Source of the DNA: DATGMS01 sp035303945
GTDB lineage: Bacteria; Bacteroidota; Bacteroidia; Cytophagales; Cyclobacteriaceae
Reading direction: 5' to 3'
NCBI GenBank assembly: GCA_035303945.1
Contig: DATGQZ010000060.1
Span: 62,001 to 126,000, forward strand
Length of the DNA: 64,000 nucleotides
Shown here: piece after piece, positions 26,341 to 35,023 of the stretch
How positions within the stretch are numbered: position 1 is the stretch's first letter
Layout of the letters: each line of letters opens with the position of its first letter
The notes under the pieces: generated by a model
Told to the model about the DNA's origin: nothing
Databases searched by the model: none
Seen by the model: only the letters and a program-made list of their open reading frames with translations
Translations under genes and position numbers: made by a program

Positions 26341-27669
26341 ATGTTGAAAAAAATACCCTTGCACACCCAAATCATCGCTGGACTGGTGCTTGGGCTGATA
26401 TTCGGGCTCATCGTTATTAAAACGGATATCTCGCCAGACTTTACGATCAATTACATCAAACCAATAGGGACAATATTTATTAATGCACTCAAAATGATTG
26501 CGGTTCCTTTGGTATTGGCCTCTCTAATCGTGGGTGTGTCCAATCTTGGGGATATTTCGAAGTTAAGCCGAATAGGCGGTAAAACCATTGCCACCTACAT
26601 GATCACCACGGTCATAGCAGTAAGTGTGGGATTACTGGTGGTGAACATTTTCAAGCCGGGCAAAAGCCTTCCGGTGGAGACGCGAGAAAATCTAATGGCC
26701 TTATATGACGATGCTGCGGGATCTACCGCTTCCCAAGCCGAGATCCTTCAACAACAAAGCCCACTGCAACCTGTGGTGGATATTGTCCCGGAAAATATTT
26801 TTATGGCAGCCTCCCAAAACAGCAGTATGCTGCAGGTGGTGTTTTTTGCGATACTTGTCGGTGTTGCATTATTACAGGTTCCTAAAGAAAAAGCAACTCC
26901 CGTTATTGCCTTTTTCGATGGCTTGAATGATGTCATCATCCGTATTGTGGGCTATATCATGCTGATTGCTCCTTATGGTGTATTTGCCCTCATGGCATCT
27001 TTGATTGTAGAAATAGCCGGTGAAAATCCTGATAATGCTGCAACCTTACTGTTGGCGTTGTTAAAATATAGTCTAGTTGTCTTGGGTGGGCTTTTTTTTA
27101 TCGCTCTGGTAATTTATCCATTCATTTTGAAGATGTTTACCAAAATCAACTACAGTGATTTTTTTGCGGCTATTCGACCTGCCCAGTTATTAGCATTTAC
27201 AACCAGTTCTAGCTCAGCCACCCTCCCCGTAACCATGAAGCAGGTAGAAGAAGAACTGGGAGTATCGGAAGAAGTCAGCAGTTTCGTTTTACCTTTAGGT
27301 GCTACAATAAATATGGATGGCACCAGTTTATACCAAGGTGTAGCAGCGGTATTTATAGCGCAGGCCTTAGGCATGGATCTCAATCTGACACAGCAATTAA
27401 CCATTGTATTGACGGCTACACTAGCTTCAATAGGATCAGCTGGGGTGCCAGGAGCAGGATTGATTATGCTGATCATTGTGCTTGAATCCATAGGAGTACC
27501 TGCAGCAGGTATCGCTTTAATTATTGCACCTGATAGGATCCTGGACATGTTTAGGACCGTGGTGAATGTGACAGGAGATGCAACTGTTTGTGCAGTAGTA
27601 GCTTCAACCGAAGGCGAATTACCTGACGGGCTGATCCGAAAGTCCAATCTACTCACACCCAATGATTAA
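26341..27669 (+). CDS. Dicarboxylate/amino acid:cation symporter (GltP/DctA family)
   Basis: The 442-residue membrane protein has the DAACS hallmarks: the HP1 hairpin TTSSSSATLPVTMK near residue 285, helix 7 NMDGTSLYQGVAAVFIAQ near residue 325, and HP2 GSAGVPGAGLIML near residue 365. The substrate is probably glutamate, aspartate or C4-dicarboxylate, driven by Na+ or H+. It follows aroC after 21 bases and precedes a peptidase by 11, so it may be part of a nutrient-scavenging transcript with the M1 peptidase and GntP permease. Confidence 0.94.
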   Translation: MLKKIPLHTQIIAGLVLGLIFGLIVIKTDISPDFTINYIKPIGTIFINALKMIAVPLVLASLIVGVSNLGDISKLSRIGGKTIATYMITTVIAVSVGLLVVNIFKPGKSLPVETRENLMALYDDAAGSTASQAEILQQQSPLQPVVDIVPENIFMAASQNSSMLQVVFFAILVGVALLQVPKEKATPVIAFFDGLNDVIIRIVGYIMLIAPYGVFALMASLIVEIAGENPDNAATLLLALLKYSLVVLGGLFFIALVIYPFILKMFTKINYSDFFAAIRPAQLLAFTTSSSSATLPVTMKQVEEELGVSEEVSSFVLPLGATINMDGTSLYQGVAAVFIAQALGMDLNLTQQLTIVLTATLASIGSAGVPGAGLIMLIIVLESIGVPAAGIALIIAPDRILDMFRTVVNVTGDATVCAVVASTEGELPDGLIRKSNLLTPND

Positions 27670-27680
27670 CGAGGAATGAC

Positions 27681-29267
27681 ATGAGATATTTGGCTTTCTT
27701 GTTTTTGTTGTATATCACAACGGCAGTTGGATTAGCCCAAAGTGCCAACGATTGGAGCTGGGGTGGACCAATTGATCCCTTACAAGAAAGAGTCAAAATC
27801 GAGCATTATGAATTGAAGCTTGAATTTGATCCAGAAACACAGGCTATAGAAGGGTCTGTAAAGGTAAGTTTTGCTTGTAAAATTGACCTTGACACCCTCC
27901 GTTTGAATTTGATTGATGCTTATCAAGTAACAAAAGTAGGGACCTCTTCCCATCAAACTGTTCCATTTAAGCATAGAAATGATGTATTGGATATATCCTT
28001 GCCCGAGGGCTGCACCGAACAGGTGATCATCTATTATAATGGCAAGACACCGATAGCTACCAACCCACCTTGGACAGGTGGCTTTACATGGACGACTGAT
28101 GAGTCAGGCAACCATTGGATGGGGCTGTCATCGCAAAATGAGGGAGCAAAAATATTTATGCCATGTCTTGATCATCCTTCCAGCGAACCTACGAGAGGAG
28201 TGGATCTGTATCTAACGGCACCTCATCCCTATTTTGTAGCTTCTAACGGGCTACTGATAGGAAAACAAAAACAAGGTGATAAAATCACTTATCATTGGGC
28301 TACCAACTATCCCATCAACAACTATAACATCAATTTCACCTTGGGAATATTCCATGAGGAAAGTAAGACTTTCCGATCTGTATCCGGAGAAGATATTCCT
28401 ATGGTGGCTTATACCTTAGAAGAAAACAAGCACATGGCGCCTATGCTGCTGTCCGTATTGGAAAACAGCACCAAGACCCATGAAAAATATTTTGGTGCTT
28501 TCCCCTTTCCTAAAGACAAGATTGGAGTGGTGGAGACTCCTTACCTCGGTATGGAGCATCAGACTATCAATGGCTATGGCAACAACTACCAATTTGTACG
28601 GACAGGAGAGGTATTTCACGACTGGCTATTACATCATGAGCTCGGTCATGAATGGTGGGGCAATAAGGTATCTGTAGGTGATTGGGCTGATTTTTGGATT
28701 CACGAGGGGCTATGCACTTACGGTGATTGGTTGTTTTATTTAGAACATGTCGGAGAGGAAGCCTATATCAAGCGAGTGAATGAGCATATCAAACTGATCA
28801 AAAACGAAAAACCTATCGTCGGTCCGAAAAACACCCATTCTGATGATGCTTATCAGTTGGACATCTATTACAAAGGTGCCTTCATTATACATAGCCTAAG
28901 ATTTATCCTTGGTGACGATATACTTTTCCCCATGCTAAAAGCATTTTTGGAAGACGAAAGGTATACCTACCACAATCTGGTTGAAACAAAAGATTTTACC
29001 GATTTTGTACAGCAATACAGCGGTAAGGACTTGGAAGATTTTTTCCACCTGTATCTTTATACCAAAGAGCTGCCTGAAATAAAAGTGGTAAAAAAGAAAA
29101 AGGATCAATATGAAGTCAGCTTTAAAAATATCCACTTTTCACTTCCTATGGAGATAGAAACTTCCGAGGGCATCCAGCGGGTAAAAATTTCTTCTACTCC
29201 CACCATCATCCGCAGCCAATCGCCTATTCAGGTAGATCCAAAAAACTGGTATTTAAAAAAGCAATAA
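27681..29267 (+). CDS. M1 family metallopeptidase (secreted aminopeptidase)
   Basis: The 528-residue product has a signal peptide (cleavage near GLAQS). The zinc motif HELGH is followed by 18 residues and then the glutamate in WIHEG, the M1 signature. LGMEHQTINGYG replaces the textbook GAMEN exopeptidase motif and YYKGAFIIHSLRF provides the transition-state tyrosine. The N-terminal beta domain occupies about residues 30-230. The protein lacks the long C-terminal ARM domain of larger members. Probably periplasmic or surface exposed. Confidence 0.93.
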   Translation: MRYLAFLFLLYITTAVGLAQSANDWSWGGPIDPLQERVKIEHYELKLEFDPETQAIEGSVKVSFACKIDLDTLRLNLIDAYQVTKVGTSSHQTVPFKHRNDVLDISLPEGCTEQVIIYYNGKTPIATNPPWTGGFTWTTDESGNHWMGLSSQNEGAKIFMPCLDHPSSEPTRGVDLYLTAPHPYFVASNGLLIGKQKQGDKITYHWATNYPINNYNINFTLGIFHEESKTFRSVSGEDIPMVAYTLEENKHMAPMLLSVLENSTKTHEKYFGAFPFPKDKIGVVETPYLGMEHQTINGYGNNYQFVRTGEVFHDWLLHHELGHEWWGNKVSVGDWADFWIHEGLCTYGDWLFYLEHVGEEAYIKRVNEHIKLIKNEKPIVGPKNTHSDDAYQLDIYYKGAFIIHSLRFILGDDILFPMLKAFLEDERYTYHNLVETKDFTDFVQQYSGKDLEDFFHLYLYTKELPEIKVVKKKKDQYEVSFKNIHFSLPMEIETSEGIQRVKISSTPTIIRSQSPIQVDPKNWYLKKQ

Positions 29268-29269
29268 AC

Positions 29270-30604
29270 TTGACTCCGCTAATAATCCATATAATTTGTG
29301 CCATCCTGTGGATTATCATCGGTACTTCGCGTTCTAAGATCCATCCATTGGTATGCCTCACAATTGCATCTGTATGGGTAGGTATGGCCGCCGGACTGGA
29401 TTTCCTACAGTCATTGGAGGAATTTACCAAGGGCTTTGGTGGCTTGATCGGCCAAATAGGGTTGATTATTATACTAGGCTGTGTGCTTGGGGTACTTTTG
29501 GAAAAGAGCCAAGCAGCATTTGTCCTTGCCCAACTGATCTGGAACGCATTGGGTAAAAAGATTCCTGCATTGAGCACCTCTTTTATGGGATATTTGGTGG
29601 GAATTCCGGTTTTCTGTGACTCTGGATTCATCTTGCTAAATCCCATTGGGCAGAATTTGTCCAAAACATCGGGGATATCACCATTGACATTTAGTTTATC
29701 CCTGGCCGGAGGACTTTACCTATCCCATATCTTAATACCCCCAACGCCCGGTCCTCTGGCTGTAGCGGGAATTTTTCAACTGGAACAGCAACTTGGGCTG
29801 ATCTTGTTAATGGGGCTCATTATTTCCATTCCCGTCTTTGCTGTCGTAGCCTGGTGGGCTAATAGGTTTAAGCGTACTCTGCCGGAGCTTGTTACCGTTA
29901 AAACGGGCACAGAACATATTAATAAAACACATCATTCTCCTTGGATACCAAGCATGGTCATCTTGCTCCCTTTGTTGTTGATAACTCTGGGAAACTTCAG
30001 TCGTTTTGTGGCCCAAGAACAACTTTTCCAACTGATGCAAGTTGTAGGTAATCCAATTGTAGCTATCTCAATAGGTCTTACCCTTGGTCTTTTTGCTCTA
30101 AAGGATGAAACGGGGAAGCGTATGGCAGGAACAGCTTTTAAAGAAGGTATTGCAGCAGCCGGCCCTATCCTCATCTTGACAGGTGCAGGTGCAGGGTTCG
30201 GCGCCATATTAAGGCAAACTAATTTGGAACGAGTTTTTCAGAATTTAGAAGTTGTAGAGGGATCGGGTGATGTATTTTGGATTTTTGTTGCTTTCGGCTT
30301 GGCTGCATTTTTGAAGACAGCACAAGGGAGTAGCACTTCCGCCATGATCATCAGTGCTTCTATTATGTTATCTATTATTCCTGAGGCCCTTACCGGCCAT
30401 CATCTCTATATGACGCTTCTTATTTCCTCCATTGGCGCAGGAGCGATGGCGGTATCCCATGCCAACGATTCCTATTTCTGGATCATCAAGGAATTTACAG
30501 GCTTAAGTGTAAAAGAAGCTCTAAGAAGCTTTAGCGCGTTGTCCGCTTTAATGGCTGCAACAGCTTTATTAACCATTTTGCTTATTTACTGGATAGTAGT
30601 ATAA
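29270..30604 (+). CDS. GntP family permease
   Basis: The 444-residue protein has about 12-14 hydrophobic helices and GntP blocks: LGCVLGVLLEKSQAA near residue 72, VGIPVFCDSGFILLNP near residue 110, ILIPPTPGPLAVAG near residue 153, and KTAQGSSTSAMI near residue 347. Known members import gluconate or related hydroxy acids with protons. The start is TTG at 29270, two bases after the peptidase stop; no ATG precedes conserved helix 1. Substrate is not evident. Confidence 0.92.
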   Translation: MTPLIIHIICAILWIIIGTSRSKIHPLVCLTIASVWVGMAAGLDFLQSLEEFTKGFGGLIGQIGLIIILGCVLGVLLEKSQAAFVLAQLIWNALGKKIPALSTSFMGYLVGIPVFCDSGFILLNPIGQNLSKTSGISPLTFSLSLAGGLYLSHILIPPTPGPLAVAGIFQLEQQLGLILLMGLIISIPVFAVVAWWANRFKRTLPELVTVKTGTEHINKTHHSPWIPSMVILLPLLLITLGNFSRFVAQEQLFQLMQVVGNPIVAISIGLTLGLFALKDETGKRMAGTAFKEGIAAAGPILILTGAGAGFGAILRQTNLERVFQNLEVVEGSGDVFWIFVAFGLAAFLKTAQGSSTSAMIISASIMLSIIPEALTGHHLYMTLLISSIGAGAMAVSHANDSYFWIIKEFTGLSVKEALRSFSALSALMAATALLTILLIYWIVV

Positions 30605-30658
30605 GCTCGCGGCAATTTGTGCACTTCTACCTCGTTGTACAAAAACAACAGACCAAAC

Positions 30659-32065
30659 ATGAAGTACAGTAGCATATTCATTATAGCAATCTTCATCTTC
30701 TTCAGTTGCAAACGGATCAATCCTGACCGGCCTGCTTATAGTGGTGAAACTTTGCCGCTTCCGGAAGCCCAATCCACTATTAATGTGCCTTTGGAAATTC
30801 CTCTAGCTTACATTGAAAAACACCTCAACAAGAGCTTGGCTGAATTGATCTATGCTGAAGATGCTCTAAATATCGGCAACGGCCTCACAACCCAACTGGA
30901 AGTCTTCCGCACAGGTAGTCTCAAATTATCCTCTAATGCACAGAACAAACTATTAGTAAATTTGCCTATGCGCTTAAAAGGCAAACTCCAAATACAAAAA
31001 TCTATCTTCGGGCAATCCCTAGCCACCTCCATACCTTATGATGAACAATTGAGTCCAGTGGTCAGCTTCAGTCCCGAAATAGGCAGAAATTGGGACGTGG
31101 CCATCAATGACCTCAAGATTGAGAGCTGGGGAAGGTCGTTGCGATATGATTTGTTAGGCTATGAAATAGACCTTGATCCTATTTTGAGGAAACATGTTGA
31201 GGCTATGTTGAAAAACCAGTTGAGCAGCAATGGACTTTCTAGGATAAGCTTTAAGAACCTGGTTACGGAAACATGGAAAGCCTATGGCAAACCCTTCCAG
31301 ATAGGTCAAGGTGAGCTCGAAACTTATGTGTATACGGTGCCACAAAAAATCAAGATAAGCGAACAGATCACCCAAAACAATACCCTAAAACTCAATCTAG
31401 GTTTGGAAGGCAGGGTGATGACCTACTTGGGTGATAAGCCTCAGGTCAAAGAGCAGCCACTACCCAATCTATACCATAATGAAGACAACAGCAATCGGAT
31501 CGATATTACACTACCCATAGCGATTAGCTATACAACACTGGATGAGTATCTCAACAAAGAAATAGCGGGGCAGAATTTTAAATTCGATGCGCAGAACAAT
31601 TTCATTCCAAAGGCTATTTCCACCCAAAGTTATGGGGACAGGACCCTTGTGCAAATGGATTTCACATTAATAAGATCCGGGAGAAAGGACTTAACAGGAA
31701 AACTTTACTTAGTCGGTAAGCCAACATTTGATGCCGAACGCGAAGCTATCCGTTTCGATGACATAGATTTCGACATCAACTCCAAAAATATATTGGCCAA
31801 CAACGCCAGTTGGCTAAAGCAGGGACAGCTATTGGCAGCCTTGGAAAAACATGCGTTCATCCCTATTGGATCTTATGTAGATCAAGCCCGAACGGAACTA
31901 CAGCAAAGGGGATATTTGTCGACTGACTTTGCATCCTTTAGGGTTGTACGGCCGGAATTGAAGGTACAAAATATATTTGTAACCGAAAGTGATGTGCGGA
32001 TTTACCTTAATGCGAAGGGACAGATGGAAATCCAATTGTCCCATCCAGAAGCATTGATAGATTAG
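30659..32065 (+). CDS. DUF4403 family lipoprotein
   Basis: From the ATG at 30659 the 468-residue product begins MKYSSIFIIAIFIFFSCKR, a clean lipoprotein signal; an in-frame TTG 42 bases upstream would spoil it. The mature region has two similar halves of long amphipathic beta strands, each starting with a segment such as TINVPLEIPLAYIEKHLNK or RIDITLPIAISYTTLDEYLN, the DUF4403 pattern. The function of DUF4403 is unknown; the repeated strand architecture suggests a structural or lipid-binding envelope protein. It ends 8 bases before a convergent gene. Confidence 0.85.
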   Translation: MKYSSIFIIAIFIFFSCKRINPDRPAYSGETLPLPEAQSTINVPLEIPLAYIEKHLNKSLAELIYAEDALNIGNGLTTQLEVFRTGSLKLSSNAQNKLLVNLPMRLKGKLQIQKSIFGQSLATSIPYDEQLSPVVSFSPEIGRNWDVAINDLKIESWGRSLRYDLLGYEIDLDPILRKHVEAMLKNQLSSNGLSRISFKNLVTETWKAYGKPFQIGQGELETYVYTVPQKIKISEQITQNNTLKLNLGLEGRVMTYLGDKPQVKEQPLPNLYHNEDNSNRIDITLPIAISYTTLDEYLNKEIAGQNFKFDAQNNFIPKAISTQSYGDRTLVQMDFTLIRSGRKDLTGKLYLVGKPTFDAEREAIRFDDIDFDINSKNILANNASWLKQGQLLAALEKHAFIPIGSYVDQARTELQQRGYLSTDFASFRVVRPELKVQNIFVTESDVRIYLNAKGQMEIQLSHPEALID

Positions 32066-32073
32066 GAGAGGAG

Positions 32074-32532
32074 CTACAAGAAAAGCCTTTCAAAGAAGGG
32101 GATTTGAAGAAGCTTTTCTATGGAAAGTCCGAAAAAAAACGACCACCAAACGGCACTGATAAACATATAGCTAATAATAATTTTGCGGTTAACTCCGAAA
32201 GAGGTCATCACAAGGGTTCCTCCTATTGGTGTTAAAAGTAAAGGGGTCAAAAAAGCCACTCCCACGGCACCTGACTTCTGCCAGACCTTGACAATTCGTC
32301 GGTTCTTTTTTGTAAAAATAAGCCTATCCTTACTAAAGAATCTATCCCAATAATATTTGATCCATTCTCCTAAAAAGGTAAAAATGACAACACTGCTCAT
32401 CATGCCAGACACCGTCACTATCATTATTTCAATCAATGAATAGCCTGCGAGTGAACCAAGTACGGGGCCCGCAATAAATTTAAAGAGCGTCATCAAATAG
32501 ATGCCCAAAAAGGTACTGATGTATTCAATCAT
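32074..32532 (-). CDS. Small multi-pass membrane protein of unknown function
   Basis: A 152-residue protein with about four hydrophobic segments (residues 5-32, 33-55, 90-110, 120-140) and a basic cytoplasmic loop (DRLIFTKKNRRIVKVWQK). The GAVGVAFLTPLLLTPIGGTL segment with internal proline-glycine breaks resembles re-entrant loops in DedA/small-exporter type proteins, but I cannot place it firmly. It lies 6 bases downstream of upp and is probably cotranscribed with it. Confidence 0.75.
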   Translation of the reverse strand: MIEYISTFLGIYLMTLFKFIAGPVLGSLAGYSLIEIMIVTVSGMMSSVVIFTFLGEWIKYYWDRFFSKDRLIFTKKNRRIVKVWQKSGAVGVAFLTPLLLTPIGGTLVMTSFGVNRKIIISYMFISAVWWSFFFGLSIEKLLQIPFFERLFL

Positions 32533-32538
32533 GGCCTA

Positions 32539-33180
32539 CTAGAGCTTCGATCCAAACGCTAGATCTCCTGCATCACCTAAACCTGGTACAATATAATATT
32601 TGTCATTCAACCCTTCATCCAATGCGCAGAGCCAAAATTTATAGGGAATGCTCAGGTGCTTGCGGATATAGTCCACGCCTTCTGGAGAAGCAATCACCGC
32701 GACAATATGTATTTTGGAAGGGATACCGTACTTAAAGAGATTGTCGATGCTTTTGATGAAAGATTTCCCTGTAGCCAACATCGGATCCACAAGAATTACT
32801 TCTTTACCTTGAATATCCGGGGCTGCCATATAGCCAAATTCAATTTCTATTTCGGCTTCATCCTCTTTTCGATAAGCGCCAACAAATCCGCAATCCGCCT
32901 TGTCGTAAAAATTAAGAATTCCTTGAAAGAAAGGCATTGCTGCCCGTAAAATAGGTATAACAATGGGCTGATGCTGCAACAAACGTTCTATCGTGGTTGT
33001 CAGTGGTGTACGAAATGTATGGACCTCATACTCCATTTCCTTTGAGATTTCATAAGCCATTATTTCACCCAAGCGCTCTAGGTTTCTTCTAAACCTCATC
33101 CTGTCCTTTTGAACGGATATATCTCGGAGCTCAGCTAAAAAATGGTTGGCAATGGATTGTTGTTGATTTAGTATAAACAT
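32539..33180 (-). CDS. upp: Uracil phosphoribosyltransferase
   Basis: UPRT salvages uracil with PRPP to give UMP. The product has PIVIPILRAAMPFFQGIL (about residues 72-89), the PRPP-binding VDPMLATGKSFI (about 132) and the uracil-binding PGLGDAGDLAFG at the C-terminus. I take the ATG at 33180 (213 residues) rather than an in-frame TTG at 33186. The GG usually following DPMLATG is GK here, a mild variation. Possibly shares a transcript with the small membrane protein downstream. Confidence 0.96.
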   Translation of the reverse strand: MFILNQQQSIANHFLAELRDISVQKDRMRFRRNLERLGEIMAYEISKEMEYEVHTFRTPLTTTIERLLQHQPIVIPILRAAMPFFQGILNFYDKADCGFVGAYRKEDEAEIEIEFGYMAAPDIQGKEVILVDPMLATGKSFIKSIDNLFKYGIPSKIHIVAVIASPEGVDYIRKHLSIPYKFWLCALDEGLNDKYYIVPGLGDAGDLAFGSKL

Positions 33181-33190
33181 AACCAAATGT

Positions 33191-33223
33191 AAATAAAAAA
33201 ACCCGACCTGTTAAGGTCGGGTT
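33191..33223 (-). terminator. Terminator of the OmpA-family gene
   Basis: On the minus strand AACCCGACC (33223-33215) pairs with GGTCGGGTT (33208-33200) and is followed by TTTTTATTT. It separates the porin gene (stop 33246) from upp (start 33180). Confidence 0.92.
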
Positions 33224-33245
33224 TCAATTTATCAAAAGATGTTTA

Positions 33246-34538
33246 TTATCTCACTTCGAAGCTAGTTCTTCTTGCCAGCTGACGAGCATCAGCAGAACGT
33301 TTATCTACGCTGGTGTCCTCACCATATCCTTTATAGGACAATCTTGAAGCATCAACACCAGCAGCTACGATAATGTCATAAACCGCTTTCGCTCTTCTTT
33401 CAGACAACTTGATGTTGTACTCATCTGGTCCGATTTCGTCAGCGTAACCTTTGATTTCAATGCTAACACCTGGGTTCTTCTTCAAGAAGTTAGCTACGTA
33501 ATTAGCCGCAGATGCAGAATAAGCTAGAGGCTTAGAGCTATCGAAGGCAAAGTAAACGTTTACATAACCGTCATTCAGAGCTTGTCTGAAGTAGTCGATT
33601 TGATCTACAGTATCATCAGGAGGACATCCATTACCTGAAGCTGGACCAGGAACAAATGGACACTCATCTAGGTGATCAGGAATACCATCGCCGTCAGAGT
33701 CTAGCGTTCTACCATTAGAGTCTACTCTAGCGCCAGATGGAGTATTTGGTTCTTTATCAAGATAATCCGGAATACCATCACCGTCAGAATCTTTCAACAT
33801 GTCCTTGATCTCACCGATTTGGCTAGCCAATTCTGCTTTGGTTGCATACATATCATCTCTAACATACCAGTCAGCATGTGTAGATCCGCCACCTAGATAA
33901 ACAGATAGACCTAAAGTACCAGTCCACCATACGGCGTTAGCACCATAATGACCATTGTACTCACCGCCTTCAGCGTGGATAGATCTTGCACCGTCAAACG
34001 AAACGTCTTGACGACCGTTTATAATCGTAGTGATATCTGCGTTCAAAGCTACCCTTTCTCCCAATTTGACTTGGCCAGTCAAACCAGCGATAAAGTTGTA
34101 AACATTATCTTCGAAATCAGCCCATTCGTTTTCTTTAGGAGTAACTCTACCCAAGCCAGCACCAGCGTGACCAAGCAGGTTAACTCTACGAGTGAAAGTT
34201 TCGAAGCTCATCATTCTACCTAGATTAGCTACCCCTTGCAGGTTCACTCTGTAATAGTTGGTTTCAAAAGTAGCATAACTGTCGGTATCTTTGGAGTTAA
34301 CGAACTTACCGAAGCCATAGTCAATTTTGGCACCGAACTTTTCATTAAACATGTATCTTACACCAGCATCTACATGTCCAAGATTCAAAGAAGGCGCATA
34401 GTACCCGGGGGTCATTGGAGCCATCGGTTTATTAAACCCTCCATTGACATCGATCGACCACTTATTGAAGTCGTTCTGTGCATGGGCACCCACTGCCAAT
34501 GCGCCTGCTATTAATGTTGATAGTATTACTTTTTTCAT
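33246..34538 (-). CDS. OmpA family outer-membrane protein with thrombospondin type 3 repeats
   Basis: The 430-residue protein has a signal peptide (cleavage near AHAQ), an N-terminal beta-barrel of about 200 residues, a linker with calcium-binding thrombospondin type 3 repeats (DSDGDGIPDYLD and DSDGDGIPDHLD), and a C-terminal OmpA peptidoglycan-binding domain (about 310-430; VNVYFAFDSSKP, IKGYADEIGPDEYNIKLSER, GYGED). It should link outer membrane and cell wall and is likely abundant: strong terminator, long AT-rich upstream region. Monocistronic. Confidence 0.95.
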   Translation of the reverse strand: MKKVILSTLIAGALAVGAHAQNDFNKWSIDVNGGFNKPMAPMTPGYYAPSLNLGHVDAGVRYMFNEKFGAKIDYGFGKFVNSKDTDSYATFETNYYRVNLQGVANLGRMMSFETFTRRVNLLGHAGAGLGRVTPKENEWADFEDNVYNFIAGLTGQVKLGERVALNADITTIINGRQDVSFDGARSIHAEGGEYNGHYGANAVWWTGTLGLSVYLGGGSTHADWYVRDDMYATKAELASQIGEIKDMLKDSDGDGIPDYLDKEPNTPSGARVDSNGRTLDSDGDGIPDHLDECPFVPGPASGNGCPPDDTVDQIDYFRQALNDGYVNVYFAFDSSKPLAYSASAANYVANFLKKNPGVSIEIKGYADEIGPDEYNIKLSERRAKAVYDIIVAAGVDASRLSYKGYGEDTSVDKRSADARQLARRTSFEVR

Positions 34539-34611
34539 GATAAAAAATTTTTTTTACAAAACTAGGGGTTATAATTTTAATTCCAAACTTATTTATTTCT
34601 GCTCTAGAATA

Positions 34612-34619
34612 CAAATGTA
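34612..34619 (-). promoter_or_regulatory. Putative OmpA-gene promoter -7 element
   Basis: The minus strand reads TACATTTG, matching TAnnTTTG, 73 bases upstream of the OmpA-family start. The surrounding sequence is very AT-rich. The -33 element is not clear. A second candidate, TATATTTG, lies farther upstream at 34943-34936 on the same strand. Confidence 0.4.
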
Positions 34620-35023
34620 TATTTTTATTTTAAATTCTTTAAGCTAAATCACTATAGTTTTGAATTTTTCAAGCAGAAATTCCAATAATTTCTACTTTCA
34701 TAAACTATGCCAAAGAAACTGAATGAGACCGGTTGTTTGGGTGTAGGGTGAACAAGCCGTTAATCCCTATTCGTTATCAATAGTGGTTTTTACGAGACGA
34801 ATTTATGCAAGGTTTAGAATAAAAAATACTTTATCTTGAATTATTTCAAAAAAATTGATTCGTCATTCCGTGAGTACAGGGATAACTATTTTATAATGAA
34901 GCACATACAACTCTATTCATTCATCAAAATATTTACAAATATATAGCTCCTAATTGCAGCATATTTTACTTTATAATTTTATAAGCTATACAGATCCTTA
35001 TTTAGAACCTTCACCCTCCTGCT
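34620..35023. other. AT-rich intergenic region
   Basis: About 400 bases of strongly AT-rich DNA between the porin gene and the ABC permease stop. All frames are closed within short distances; the longest ATG-led plus frame near 34705 is 14 codons. It contains a second possible minus-strand -7 box (34936-34943). No RNA gene is recognised. Confidence 0.5.

Noticed and set aside
27150..27662. 170-codon minus-strand open frame inside the dicarboxylate symporter
   Set aside because: Antisense shadow; the plus strand carries all DAACS motifs.
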